In this document: one piece after another, positions 33,973 to 43,079 of the stretch | How positions within the stretch are numbered: position 1 is the first letter of the stretch | How the letters are laid out: each line of letters starts with the position of its first letter | Assembly (NCBI GenBank): GCA_022839625.1 | Contig: JALHJL010000037.1 | Coordinates: 9,656-73,655 of the forward strand | Source: Phycisphaerales bacterium | GTDB taxonomy: Bacteria > Planctomycetota > Phycisphaerae > UBA1845 > Fen-1342 | Reading direction: 5' to 3' | DNA: 64,000 nt | Notes under the pieces: generated by a model | What the model was told of the DNA's origin: nothing | Database searches by the model: none | The model's input: the letters and a program-made list of their open reading frames with translations, nothing else | Translations under genes and position numbers: made by a program

Positions 33973-33986
33973 GCCGGCAGCATAGC
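33864..33986 (-). repeat. 123-bp direct repeat, copy A (helicase 5' end)
   Basis: It covers the first 36 helicase codons plus upstream bases and is repeated at 35656-35778 in the same orientation with 5 mismatches. All four coding differences are synonymous. Confidence 0.85.
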
Positions 33987-34232
33987 CGCGATGGTCTGCA
34001 CGCAGTAGCACGCAAGGGCCGAAACCCCGTGAATGCCGGCGCGAACACGACTTGCGGCACCTGCCACCGAGCGTTACCGTCTAAATGGTCGAATCGGCCT
34101 TGGCGAGGCGCTTCTGCCAACCCGGGCGTGGACAGCGCGGGAAGGGCGCTGCAACTCGGGCATCGGCGGTTGCATGGTGAAGGCCCCGACGGTGACACGG
34201 GAGCGGGGCAGCCCAGTTCGCGCTGGACGAAT

Positions 34233-34820
34233 ATGCAATATGGGATTGTCATCGCGGTCGTTGCCGGCGCCGCGGTCGTCGTGCTCCTGATTTGGCGGGC
34301 TACGGCCCGTGAAACGCGCCGACGGGAGCGAGATCAGCAGGCATGGCGTGCGCGCATGTACGCAGACGCTCGCGCATTCGCGGCAGCCGTCCAGCAGAAG
34401 CGTGTCCTTCCTGTCGTTGCGACGAATGTGATTCTGAAGCCTGGAGAGGTTGCGTTTTACTCGGCTCCTTCCACGCTCTACGAAACCCGAGAAGTCCGAC
34501 ACTATCAGACGGACCGGGCAGGCGCACGATCTCTCGGCAGTCAGCAGTGGCGGCAGATCGACACCGGCACCCTTACTATCACGAACAAGAGACTGATCTT
34601 CGATGGCTTGGCCAACGACAGGACAGTGCCGTTGAGTAAGATCCTGTCCGTCCACACCGACTTGATGGCTATCGCGGTTTCGGTGGAAGGCCGTCGCAAA
34701 GGCATGGTTCTTGACGCCGCGAATCCGCTGATTCTGGCGTTCATCCTTCGCCTGTGCTGCCAGGTGGATGACCCGCGCGACCTTTCGCAAACTGAATTGG
34801 ACGTGACATTTGTCGGGTGA
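34233..34820 (+). CDS. Membrane-anchored bacterial PH-like domain protein
   Basis: A 195-residue protein with one N-terminal membrane helix (IVIAVVAGAAVVVLLIW) and a basic, possibly coiled linker. The C-terminal domain has GTLTITNKRLIFDGL, the strand pattern of bacterial PH/GRAM-like domains, which often sense membranes or nucleate assemblies. ATG 34233 opens on the helix; the longer upstream frame to 34029 has no start signal. It lies between the two copies of the helicase 5' end and is convergent with the HEPN-motif gene, with 172 nt of unremarkable sequence between them. Confidence 0.6.
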   Translation: MQYGIVIAVVAGAAVVVLLIWRATARETRRRERDQQAWRARMYADARAFAAAVQQKRVLPVVATNVILKPGEVAFYSAPSTLYETREVRHYQTDRAGARSLGSQQWRQIDTGTLTITNKRLIFDGLANDRTVPLSKILSVHTDLMAIAVSVEGRRKGMVLDAANPLILAFILRLCCQVDDPRDLSQTELDVTFVG

Positions 34821-34992
34821 AGGGCCGCGCACCGCCACCGGGTATTCATGGTGTTCAGTGGCGCGCCGGAGCATGCCTAAGTTCCGTTGAATCCGCCCAC
34901 CGTTGGATCAGCGCAGGTGCCGGGCGAACACAGGCTGCGCTGCGACACAGTCGCGAGCACGCGGCCACGGCACTGGCCCCAGGCCCGGCGTC

Positions 34993-35628
34993 TCACGCGC
35001 TCATCAGCGGGTACGCTTGCTCAATATCCCAGAGCAATCGAATCGGGTCACCGGCCGACAGCAGTCCAGCGCCCGCCGCGTCCTTGAACAAGGGGGTTTC
35101 GTGTAGCTGCCTCGTAATTTTGAAGGTCCTCCAGCGTGCGGGCGGGTTGGGCTCTTTGCCCACCATGAGAATCCCGTTGTGGGCAGCGGCGTTGCGGCAG
35201 TGCTTCAGAAACTCCCACAACGGTCCCGTATCGTGCCAAGGGGCCTTCTTGCACATGTCGTGCGCAAGAACCAGGAGGACGCCTGCCGCACGGAACGTGA
35301 ATCGCAGAAGATACGCGGGGTTTGCGACGAACTCCCGAGCAACCTCATCAATGTCAACGGTAATGCAGTTGCCCTGCGCTTCTGACCGCAGTTGCAGCGG
35401 CCCGGTGAGCTTGCGCAGCCCTTCTCGCACCCCTTGGACCGCTGCAGCACTCGCGTCGAGCACAGGACCGACGGATGGAATCCTGCTGAGCACGTCCGCC
35501 AGAGACGCTCCACCGACAAGTCCCCGCAAGCACAGTTCCTTAACGCCCACCAGTTGCGCCACGTAGTGCATCACCAGCGGGTAGAAAGGCTTGCTCCGGT
35601 CGAAATGATTGACGTTTACGTCGGCCAT
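34993..35628 (-). CDS. HEPN-motif (Rx4H) protein, candidate RNase/defence factor
   Basis: A 211-residue protein. LWEFLKHCRNAAAHNG at 137-152 contains R145-N146-x3-H150, the Rx4H signature (Arg followed by a polar residue) of HEPN ribonucleases. The flanking helices are compatible with the HEPN fold. C-terminal segments (ARWRTFKI, GDPIRLLWDIEQAYPL) look conserved but are not known to me as a named domain. GGAG at 35635-35638 precedes ATG 35628. That site is formed by codons of a truncated helicase copy immediately upstream. HEPN proteins act in toxin-antitoxin and anti-phage systems; that role here is inference. Confidence 0.55.
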   Translation of the reverse strand: MADVNVNHFDRSKPFYPLVMHYVAQLVGVKELCLRGLVGGASLADVLSRIPSVGPVLDASAAAVQGVREGLRKLTGPLQLRSEAQGNCITVDIDEVAREFVANPAYLLRFTFRAAGVLLVLAHDMCKKAPWHDTGPLWEFLKHCRNAAAHNGILMVGKEPNPPARWRTFKITRQLHETPLFKDAAGAGLLSAGDPIRLLWDIEQAYPLMSA

Positions 35629-35634
35629 GAGCTT

Positions 35635-35638
35635 CTCC
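35635..35638 (-). promoter_or_regulatory. Shine-Dalgarno of the HEPN-motif gene, built from Walker A codons
   Basis: CTGGAGAAGCTC-ATG on the reverse strand places GGAG 6 nt before the start. The GGA belongs to the Gly codon of PTG in the truncated helicase copy, so the upstream remnant supplies the ribosome-binding site. Confidence 0.65.
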
Positions 35639-35764
35639 AGTTGGCACGCAGCCGTGCACGCCGCCCTCCGCCTCGAACCACGCCAGCAGAGCCTCTTCCT
35701 GCACGGCGTAGAGCTCGTAGGGGATGGATTCGAGGAACTTGGCGCAAATCTCGTCGCGGGTCAT
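35636..35764 (-). pseudogene. Truncated 5' fragment of a second helicase copy
   Basis: From ATG 35764 the frame encodes 36 residues identical to the intact helicase (MTRDEICAKFLESIPYELYA onward), then C39, P41, T42 and G43 of the Walker A region in register. It then diverges into sequence overlapping the start of the HEPN-motif gene. The open frame continues to 35540 without homology. It is a remnant of a paralogous or transferred helicase gene. Confidence 0.75.
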
Positions 35765-35778
35765 CCCGGCAGCATAGC
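35656..35778 (-). repeat. 123-bp direct repeat, copy B
   Basis: 118 of 123 positions are identical to 33864-33986. Beyond the repeat the upstream bases are only about 15 of 23 identical, so coding sequence is better conserved than the leader. Confidence 0.85.
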
Positions 35779-36121
35779 GGCAAAGGTTGGCATTCTGTAG
35801 CGGCGTACCGGGCACACCAGTGGCCGGTACTTGCCATTGAAGTGGCTGACGGACGGGGCGCGCGACCAAGGCGGGTCAGTCAGCTTCCGCGTAATCGAAC
35901 GCTGGCACGCGGATCGTCTTGGCGTCGGCAAGGCCGTGCTCAGCGATCTCGTCGAGCTGCTCCAGCGCCGCGGCCTGCCAAGGGGTACAAGGCGCGGCCG
36001 CGAGCCGGGTAGCCGGGCATTGTTCATGTAACCGTCGAATTGCAGGCCAGTTATCGCCAGACGGCCTCGTCCGATCACGCGACGCGGTGGGCCCTGGCCA
36101 GGCTGCCGACGACGCCCAGGA
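35779..36121 (-). pseudogene. Possible gene fragment in otherwise empty intergenic sequence
   Basis: On the reverse strand a frame ending at TGA 35876-35878 reads WQAAALEQLDEIAEHGLADA and then KTIRVPAFDYAEAD. It looks like the C-terminal end of a real protein, but no start or upstream domain is visible. The rest of the stretch shows nothing recognised. Confidence 0.25.
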
Positions 36122-36149
36122 TTGATCGCGCGGCCGTGTGGCCTATCAT
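36122..36149 (+). promoter_or_regulatory. Promoter of the metal-efflux operon
   Basis: TTGATC (36122-36127), 16 nt, TATCAT (36144-36149), about 110 nt before ATG 36260. No dyad typical of MerR-type control is obvious. Confidence 0.5.
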
Positions 36150-36259
36150 CTTATGCACTATGGCCGCCCCCGCACCGGACTGGCGGGAGCGGCGAGGCGT
36201 CGACGCTTGCGACAACCTCGCGGCTGCGCCGGGTCGATACGAGGAGAGTTGCGACCAGC

Positions 36260-36709
36260 ATGAATGGCGTGAAGTTCTGGCTGTGTATGGGTGCGGCCGG
36301 CTTGGCTGGCTTCGCGCTGGTTGAGCGGGGGCTGCATGCGCACGGCGACGGGCATCACCACCACGCGCACGCCCACCGGCACGGCCACCTGATTCACACG
36401 CACCACCATTGGCACGGTCCGAATGGTGCCCACGAGGCGCCGCCGGACAGCCGCGGCGGTGCACGTCCCTGTAGTGGTGATGAACACCAATGCTGCGTGG
36501 AACGTTGCCCGGCGGACGCAGTGCATTTCACGCTGCCGCCCCGCGAGACACGACGACTGAACGAACTCGACACCGTTGCCGCGGCGTTCGATGTCTCCGT
36601 CGGCGCGAGCTTCGTGCCCGAGATGTCGGCGCCTCCCCGGGCGCCGCCAGACGAACCAACGAGTCAGGATACCCTCCCACATCTCCGGACGGTTGTGCTG
36701 TTGACCTGA
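36260..36709 (+). CDS. His-rich exported protein heading the metal-efflux operon
   Basis: A 149-residue protein. A hydrophobic N terminus (MNGVKFWLCMGAAGLAGFAL) acts as signal or anchor, then residues about 27-60 contain 20 or so His in HGDGHHHHAHAHRHGH and HTHHHWHG clusters. A later CSGDEHQCCVERC segment has four Cys. Such clusters bind Zn, Ni, Co or Cu. GGAG lies upstream of ATG 36260 and the promoter at 36122. The efflux genes follow 79 nt downstream. A periplasmic metal-buffering or sensing role is inferred from composition and context. Confidence 0.65.
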   Translation: MNGVKFWLCMGAAGLAGFALVERGLHAHGDGHHHHAHAHRHGHLIHTHHHWHGPNGAHEAPPDSRGGARPCSGDEHQCCVERCPADAVHFTLPPRETRRLNELDTVAAAFDVSVGASFVPEMSAPPRAPPDEPTSQDTLPHLRTVVLLT

Positions 36710-36788
36710 TCCAACGGGCAGCGAACCCGTTGGGTCGTCGCATGCGCGGCGACAGGTCACCTGGCACACTTATCCGGAGTTTTTCATC

Positions 36789-38411
36789 TTGCACGTCATA
36801 GATCGGCTTGCCTCGCGCGCCGCGCGGTCATTGCGACACCCGGCGGCGGGATTACATGATCCGCTCAATCGGCGGCGGCGTCTTACGACCGGCGCTCGGC
36901 TGTCGGCAACCGTGGTGGTTGTCGGTCTGGTCGGCGGCTGTGCTTCGCTCGATGCCAGGCCAGACATGCAGCGCTCGGCGGCAGAAGTCGAACGTGCCGT
37001 CGGTGTGCCGGCGGAGCTGCTCCTGCGCGACGCCGCGACCGCGGCCGAAGCCACGGCGGCGCTGCTCGCCGACGGTCTGACCAGCGACGAGGCCGTTCGG
37101 GTCGCCTTGCTGAACAACCCCAGCGTGCGTGCCGCACTGCTTTCGATCGGCATCTCGCGTGCGGACTTCGTCCAGTCGACGCTTTTCTCGAACCCGACGT
37201 TGTTCCTGTCGCTGCAATTCCCCGATGGGGGCGGCAAGCCCAATGTCGAGGTCAATCTCGCACAGAACATCGCCGAGCTCTGGCTGATTCCTGCCCGCAC
37301 AGATGCCGCCCAGCGGGACCTCGACCAAGCGGTGCTTGAAGCGGCGCGTTCGACGGCCTTTGTCGTGCTCGATGTGCGGCAGGCTTATGTGCGCGCGGCA
37401 CAAGCACGCGCGCGGGTCAATCTGGCAGAGGATGGCGTCGAGATCGCCACGAAGCTGGTTGAAGTCGCTGAATTGCGGCAGCAGGCCGGCTCGGGTTCCG
37501 AGGTGGACCTGAACCTGGCGCGGGCAACCAGGCTGCAAGCGATGGTGGACCTGCGGAATGCACGGCTCGCCGCGGTGGAAGCCAGGGCGCAATTGAGTGA
37601 ACTACTGGGCCTGACCGACGATCCCGCCGCGCTGGTGCTCACGGATACGCTGCGATCGCCCGCCGAGTGGGAAATCCCGGCGGAGCGGTTGCAGGCGATC
37701 GCACGCGCAGCGCGGCTCGACCTGCGCATCATGGAGGAATCCGTCGCGTCGGCGGAGGCGCTCGCCCGGTTGGAACGCGTCCGCTTCCTGCGATCGGTGG
37801 ATGTCGGCTTCGCGTTCGAACTCGCGGAACGCCGTTCCCGCGGCGACCGCAAGTGGCTGGCCGAGACGTTCTACGACGCGCTGCAATCGGGCGCGTTGAC
37901 GCCGCCGAACTTCATGCCGCGCGAGCCGCAGGGCACGGACACGATCGTCGGCCCGACGCTCTCGCTCGAATTGCCGTTGTGGGACCAGAACCAGGCGCAG
38001 ATCGCCAAGGCCGATCGCCTGGTCGAGCAGGCCCGGCAGCGCCGCGACGCGCTGCTGGTCTCCGTCGCGCAGGATATTCACGCCAGCCTGGCGCGGGTCC
38101 GCACGGCGACAGAGAACGCGGCGTTCTACTGCACGGAACTCGTTCCGACCGCGGAACGGAACGTGTCGCTCGCCCAGGACGGCTATCGCGTCGGCCGCGT
38201 GCCGTTCCTGTCGCTGCTGGAGGCGCAACGCGCCTACCTGTCAACGCGGGTGAGCGAACTGGAGGCGTTGGAGGCGGCCGCCCGGGCCGAAATCGAGCTG
38301 GAGCGCGCCACCGGCCGGCCGGCGGACGTGCTTCGCGACGCGTCGTCCGAAACTACTGATGAACCTGAAGAAGCCTTACCCGGTCCGGAGATCGGGGAGG
38401 ATACGCCATGA
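36789..38411 (+). CDS. Outer-membrane factor of a heavy-metal RND efflux system (CzcC/TolC family)
   Basis: A 540-residue TolC-family lipoprotein (lipobox VGGC, Cys51). Two repeated helical-hairpin halves are visible: NNPSVRAALLSIGISRADF and the ARSTAFVVLDVRQAYV segment in the first, and QARQRRDALLVSVAQDI and YRVGRVPFLSLLEAQRAYL in the second. It forms the outer-membrane exit duct. No ATG fits; TTG 36789 is used, with TTG at codon 16 as an alternative. The ATG of the adaptor gene overlaps its TGA stop (ATGA), so the genes are translationally coupled. Confidence 0.8.
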   Translation: MHVIDRLASRAARSLRHPAAGLHDPLNRRRRLTTGARLSATVVVVGLVGGCASLDARPDMQRSAAEVERAVGVPAELLLRDAATAAEATAALLADGLTSDEAVRVALLNNPSVRAALLSIGISRADFVQSTLFSNPTLFLSLQFPDGGGKPNVEVNLAQNIAELWLIPARTDAAQRDLDQAVLEAARSTAFVVLDVRQAYVRAAQARARVNLAEDGVEIATKLVEVAELRQQAGSGSEVDLNLARATRLQAMVDLRNARLAAVEARAQLSELLGLTDDPAALVLTDTLRSPAEWEIPAERLQAIARAARLDLRIMEESVASAEALARLERVRFLRSVDVGFAFELAERRSRGDRKWLAETFYDALQSGALTPPNFMPREPQGTDTIVGPTLSLELPLWDQNQAQIAKADRLVEQARQRRDALLVSVAQDIHASLARVRTATENAAFYCTELVPTAERNVSLAQDGYRVGRVPFLSLLEAQRAYLSTRVSELEALEAAARAEIELERATGRPADVLRDASSETTDEPEEALPGPEIGEDTP

Positions 38412-39835
38412 ATCGAGCCCTGTTACTCTCTTCGCTCGTCGCAATTCTCCCGCTGACTGGCTGTCGCAACGCGCGGGACGCGGAAACGGAACCAGGCCGT
38501 GCTGAACCGGAAGTCGCCGCCGCGCCGGCGAACCGAGTGGACATTCCCCCGACGGTCCGCAGGAACCTGGGCATTACGTTCGCGCCGGTCGAGCTGCGGG
38601 CGGTCGAACGAACGATCCGCGTGCCGGGCAGCTTCGAGCTGTCGCCCGAGGCGCGGCGCGAGTACCGCACGATGGCCGGCGGGCGGATCGAGCTGCACGT
38701 GGCGCAGTACGAGGAGGTCCGGCCGGGACAGGCGCTGTACACGCTGGACTCGCCGGAGTGGCGCGAACTCCAGCAGCAGTTGAACGAGACCGAGCTGCGG
38801 CTCGCGCAGGCCCGCGCGACACTGGCTGCCATGGAGCCGCTACTGGCAGCGCACGCGCAACATCACGCGGAACTGGAGCGAGCGGTGGCCATTTGGACCG
38901 AGCGCGTGGAGCAACTGGAGGTCAGCCGCGCCTCCGGCGTCGTAACCGACGAGGATTTCGCACAGGCCCGCGGCACGTTGGCGACGACGCGGGCGGAGCT
39001 CGCGCAGACTCTGGAAAAGGAAGCCGAGCTGGAACTGCGCGCGGCGCAGACCCGGTCCGAACTCACCGCGCACCAGGAGCGCCTTGAGCTGCTGCTGGCC
39101 AACGCGAGTTCCCTGCTTGCCCTGCCGGCCGAGACGCTGACCGCAGTCAACCCCGACACGCCTCAGGGCCATCCGCGGTGGCGCGGGATTCGAACCGTGG
39201 AGGTGCGCGCCGAAGCCGCCGGCGTGGTCGAAATGCTGGCGCTGACCAACGGCGCGTGGGCGGACCAGCGCAGCCTCGTCCTGACGACCGTGCAGCCCGA
39301 GCGCCTGCGTTTCCGGGCGATGGGCTTGCAGGCCGACCTGCCGAAGTTCGCCAACGGCGCGACCGCTCGAATCGCCCCGCCGCGCACGGCCGGCCTGGAC
39401 ATCGGCGACGGCGTGGCCGCGGACCTGCAACTCGGCCTGGACGCCCACCCCGAGAATCGCACGATCACGCTGATTGCCCGCCCGGCCGCGCTGCGTCCGT
39501 GGATGCGGCCGGGGGTGTCTGCCTTCCTCGAGGTCGTGGCCGAGAGTGCCGGCGGTATGGCCCTGGCAATTCCGCGTTCGGCGATCGTGAAGGACGGCAT
39601 CACGCACGTGTTCTTCCGGCGCGATCCCAAGAACCCGAACCAGGCGATCCGGGTCGAGGCGGACATGGGCGTCGATGACGGGCGCTGGGTCGTGATTCAC
39701 AGCGGCTTGATGCGTGGCGACGAGGTCGTTCTGGACGGGGCGTACGAGCTGAAGCTGGCGACCTCACAGAGCGGTACGACCCAGAAGGGCGGCCACTTCC
39801 ATGCGGACGGCACGTTCCACGGCGACAAGCACTAG
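38408..39835 (+). CDS. Periplasmic adaptor of a heavy-metal RND efflux system (CzcB/CusB family)
   Basis: A 475-residue membrane-fusion protein, probably lipid-anchored (PLTGC, Cys19). GGRIELHVAQYEEVRPGQ is the biotinyl-lipoyl-like region, followed by a long alpha-helical hairpin (about 120-235) and a beta-barrel domain. The C terminus carries HFHADGTFHGDKH, a short His-rich tail that may bind the exported metal. It connects the inner-membrane pump to the outer-membrane factor. It starts inside the stop codon of the outer-membrane factor gene and is followed by the pump after 17 nt. Confidence 0.82.
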   Translation: MNRALLLSSLVAILPLTGCRNARDAETEPGRAEPEVAAAPANRVDIPPTVRRNLGITFAPVELRAVERTIRVPGSFELSPEARREYRTMAGGRIELHVAQYEEVRPGQALYTLDSPEWRELQQQLNETELRLAQARATLAAMEPLLAAHAQHHAELERAVAIWTERVEQLEVSRASGVVTDEDFAQARGTLATTRAELAQTLEKEAELELRAAQTRSELTAHQERLELLLANASSLLALPAETLTAVNPDTPQGHPRWRGIRTVEVRAEAAGVVEMLALTNGAWADQRSLVLTTVQPERLRFRAMGLQADLPKFANGATARIAPPRTAGLDIGDGVAADLQLGLDAHPENRTITLIARPAALRPWMRPGVSAFLEVVAESAGGMALAIPRSAIVKDGITHVFFRRDPKNPNQAIRVEADMGVDDGRWVVIHSGLMRGDEVVLDGAYELKLATSQSGTTQKGGHFHADGTFHGDKH

Positions 39836-39852
39836 AGAAGGAGGAGCTGAAC

Positions 39853-42800
39853 GTGCTTAAGAAACTGATCGGCTTCTCGATTGACCACGCGCTGCTCGTG
39901 TTGTCGCTGGGCGCTGTGTTGCTCGCGTTCGCCGCATACCTGCTGCCGCGGACGCCGGTCGACGTGTTCCCGGAGCTGAGTGCGCCGACCGTCGTTGTCA
40001 TGACCGAATCGCCGGGCCTGGCCGCCGACGAGGTCGAGCAGTACGTGACGTTCCGCATCGAGACCGCCGTCAATGGGATTCCCGGCGTGCGCCGCGTGCG
40101 TTCGTCGAGCGCAATCGGGCTGTCGATCGCGTACGTCGAGTTCGAGTGGGGCACGGACATCTACCGCGCCCGGCAACTCGTCTCCGAGCGGCTGGACGCG
40201 GTGCGGAAGGACCTGCCGCCCAACGCGCATGCTGAGATGACGCCGATCACGTCCATCACCGGCGAGATCATGCTGCTGGCCGTGTCGTCGCCAGGGGGCG
40301 CCGTCAGCGACCTCGATCTGCGGGCGTACGCCGAGTTCGACCTGCGCAACAAGTTGCTGGCGATTCCGGGCATCGCGCAGGTCACGGTCATGGGCGGCGA
40401 GCTGCCGGAATACCAGGTGCTCGTCGAGCAGGAGAAGCTGCGGCTGTATGACCTGACGATTGCGGACGTGGCGGAGGCGGCGCGTGAGGCCCACAGTACG
40501 CTCAGCGCCGGCTACCTGACGGATGTCAATTCGCTGGAGCTGCCGATTCGCCAGAGCGGCCGGGTCCGTAGCATCGAGGACATCTCCGGGACGCTGATCA
40601 AGTATCACGACGGCGCCCCGGTCACGATCGGCCAGGTCGCCGACGTACAGCTTGGCCCGGCGCTCAAGCGCGGCTCGGGCGCGGATGCCGGCCAGCCGGC
40701 GGTCGTGATGACGGTGCAGAAGTCGCCGGGCACCAACACGCTGGCCATCACCGAGCGCGTGGATGTGATGCTCGACGCCCTGGAACCCAGCCTGCCGCCT
40801 GGCATCCAGATCAACCGGCAGGTATTCCGCCAGGCCGACTTCATCGAGCTCTCGGTCGACAACGTCGTGCATGCGTTGCGCGACGCCGGCATCATCGTGA
40901 GCGTCATTCTCATCCTGTTCCTGCTGAACGTCCGGACGACGATCATCTCGTTGACCGCGATTCCGCTTTCGCTGGCGGCCGGTCTGCTGGCGCTCAACGG
41001 CCTGGGCATGACCATCAACGTCATGACGCTGGGCGGCTTCGCCATCGCGATCGGCAGCCTGGTCGATGATGCGATCATCGACGTGGAGAACGTCTTTCGC
41101 CGGCTGAAGCTCAACGCCGCGCGACCGGAACACGAGCGGCAGTCGAAGCCCAAAGTCATCTTCGAGGCCAGCAACGAGATTCGCCCCGCGATGGTGTTCG
41201 CCACGATCATCATCGCGCTGGTGTTCCTGCCGCTGATGTTCCTCGAGGGCATCGAGGGCCGTTTCTTCCGCCCGCTGGGCATCGCGTTTGTGGTGTCGAT
41301 TCTGGCCTCGCTGATCGTGGCGCTCACCGTGACGCCGGCGATGTGCCGCTACCTGCTGCACGCCAAGCCGACCCGGCGCGAAGCGCAGGACGGTTTCCTG
41401 GTGCGCTGGCTCAAGGCCGCCTACGAGCCGGCCGTGCGGATTGCGTTGCGGCTGCGCTGGGCAGTCCTCGGCGGCGCGGCGGCCGTGGCGATCGCCACGC
41501 TCTGGCTCGGCTCGACCTTCGGGACCTCGTTCCTGCCGGAGTTCAACGAGGGCACGTTTACGTTGTACCTGATGGGTCCGCCGGGGACTTCGCTGTCAGC
41601 CAGTGATCGGCTGGCTCGTTCCGTCGAGCGTCAACTGAGCGAGATCGACGGCGTCCGCAGCGTGACCCGACGCACCGGCCGGGCGGAGCGCGACGAGCAC
41701 GCGGAGCCCGTGAGTAATTCGGAACTCGAAATCACTGTCAAACCCGGCTACGCGAAGGACGATGTACAGGCCCGGATCGCCGAAGTGCTCGCACGGATTC
41801 CAGGCATTACAACCAACATCGGTCAACCGATCGAGCATCGGCTAAGCCACATCCTCTCCGGCACACCCGCGGCAATCGCGATCAACGTCTACGGCGACGA
41901 CCTCGACCAGCTCCGCGCTATCGCCAGGGAGATCGAGGCCGTGCTCAAGCCGTTGCCCGGCGCACGCGACGTCGCTGCGAACCGCGAAGTGATGATTCAA
42001 TCGCTGCCGGTCGAGTATCGCCCGCGCGAACTCGCCGCCTACGGGCTGACGCCCGCGTCGGCCGCTGCTCAGGTGCGCAGCGCGATCTTCGGCGTTGAAG
42101 TGGCCGAGGTGAACGAGGGCGTGCGGCGGTACGCTCTGACCGTGCGGCTGGCGGAGCATGAGCGCGCCAGCGTGCGCGACCTGCGCAACCTCGTGCTCCG
42201 TGGCCGCGGCGGCGCACTCGTGCGCCTCGAGGAAGTGGCCGACATCGGCCCCGAGACGGCATCCAACCTCATCGCCCGCGAGAACGCCCAGCGCAAGGCG
42301 GTCGTCTCGCTCAACGTGGCCGAAGGGCACAACCTTGGACACCTCGTCCAGCTGGTGCAACGGCGTGTCGACCCGATCGTGCACCAGCACGGCTGCACCG
42401 TGAGATACGGCGGGCAGTTCGAGGCCCAGCAGTCGGCCAGCCGGACCATCTGGCTCTTCGGCGGCCTGGTCGCCGCGATCATGTTGATTCTGCTGAACCT
42501 GGCGATCGGTTCGTTCCGTGTCGCCCTGCTGGTACTGGTCAACCTGCCGCTGGCGCTGATCGGCGGCGTCTTGGCGATCTACGTGACCGAGTCGCCGGAC
42601 CTGATCGGCAACACGCTGGCCGTCTTCGGCAGCGGCACTTACACGGCGCCGGTCATCTCGATCGCCAGCCTCGTCGGCTTCATCACGCTGTTCGGCATCG
42701 CTGTTCGCAACGGCATCCTGCTGGTCAACCACTACAAGCACCTGGTGGAACTGGAAGGCGCCACGCCGTACGAGGCGATCATCCGCGGTTCGCAGGAGCG

Positions 42801-43053
42801 GCTCGTTCCGATTCTGATGACCGCGCTGACCGCCGCTCTCGCGCTCATCCCGATCGCGCTGAAGGGCGAAGAGCCGGGCAACGAGATCCTCGCGCCGCTC
42901 TCGGTCGTCATTCTGGGCGGCCTGTTGTCTTCGACGTTCCTGAACCTGGTCGTCGTGCCCGCCGGGTACGCGGCCCTCCATCGCGTGACCGCGCCGGGCG
43001 GCAGGCGGGCCGTTGAACCCGCCGGCCCCGACACGGCGCCGGCCACCGCCTGA
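39853..43053 (+). CDS. Heavy-metal efflux RND pump (CzcA/CusA family)
   Basis: A 1066-residue inner-membrane proton-driven pump with 12 predicted membrane helices and two large periplasmic loops. FPELSAPTVVVMTESPGLAA opens the first loop. The TM4 segment AIGSLVDDAIIDVENVFRRL identifies the heavy-metal efflux (HME) branch. The acidic motif resembles the monovalent/CusA-like subgroup in part (AIG.LVD.AI) but has D-D-A, so the metal cannot be named. The start is GTG 39853 behind GAAGGAGGAG. Together with the adaptor and outer-membrane factor it makes a complete tripartite exporter. Confidence 0.88.
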   Translation: MLKKLIGFSIDHALLVLSLGAVLLAFAAYLLPRTPVDVFPELSAPTVVVMTESPGLAADEVEQYVTFRIETAVNGIPGVRRVRSSSAIGLSIAYVEFEWGTDIYRARQLVSERLDAVRKDLPPNAHAEMTPITSITGEIMLLAVSSPGGAVSDLDLRAYAEFDLRNKLLAIPGIAQVTVMGGELPEYQVLVEQEKLRLYDLTIADVAEAAREAHSTLSAGYLTDVNSLELPIRQSGRVRSIEDISGTLIKYHDGAPVTIGQVADVQLGPALKRGSGADAGQPAVVMTVQKSPGTNTLAITERVDVMLDALEPSLPPGIQINRQVFRQADFIELSVDNVVHALRDAGIIVSVILILFLLNVRTTIISLTAIPLSLAAGLLALNGLGMTINVMTLGGFAIAIGSLVDDAIIDVENVFRRLKLNAARPEHERQSKPKVIFEASNEIRPAMVFATIIIALVFLPLMFLEGIEGRFFRPLGIAFVVSILASLIVALTVTPAMCRYLLHAKPTRREAQDGFLVRWLKAAYEPAVRIALRLRWAVLGGAAAVAIATLWLGSTFGTSFLPEFNEGTFTLYLMGPPGTSLSASDRLARSVERQLSEIDGVRSVTRRTGRAERDEHAEPVSNSELEITVKPGYAKDDVQARIAEVLARIPGITTNIGQPIEHRLSHILSGTPAAIAINVYGDDLDQLRAIAREIEAVLKPLPGARDVAANREVMIQSLPVEYRPRELAAYGLTPASAAAQVRSAIFGVEVAEVNEGVRRYALTVRLAEHERASVRDLRNLVLRGRGGALVRLEEVADIGPETASNLIARENAQRKAVVSLNVAEGHNLGHLVQLVQRRVDPIVHQHGCTVRYGGQFEAQQSASRTIWLFGGLVAAIMLILLNLAIGSFRVALLVLVNLPLALIGGVLAIYVTESPDLIGNTLAVFGSGTYTAPVISIASLVGFITLFGIAVRNGILLVNHYKHLVELEGATPYEAIIRGSQERLVPILMTALTAALALIPIALKGEEPGNEILAPLSVVILGGLLSSTFLNLVVVPAGYAALHRVTAPGGRRAVEPAGPDTAPATA

Positions 43054-43079
43054 TTACTAACTTGAGAGGAGATTGTCCC

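Noticed and set aside
39832..41361. A 509-codon minus-strand frame opposite the RND pump
   Set aside because: Shadow of the pump gene; His/Arg/Asp-rich translation without membrane segments.
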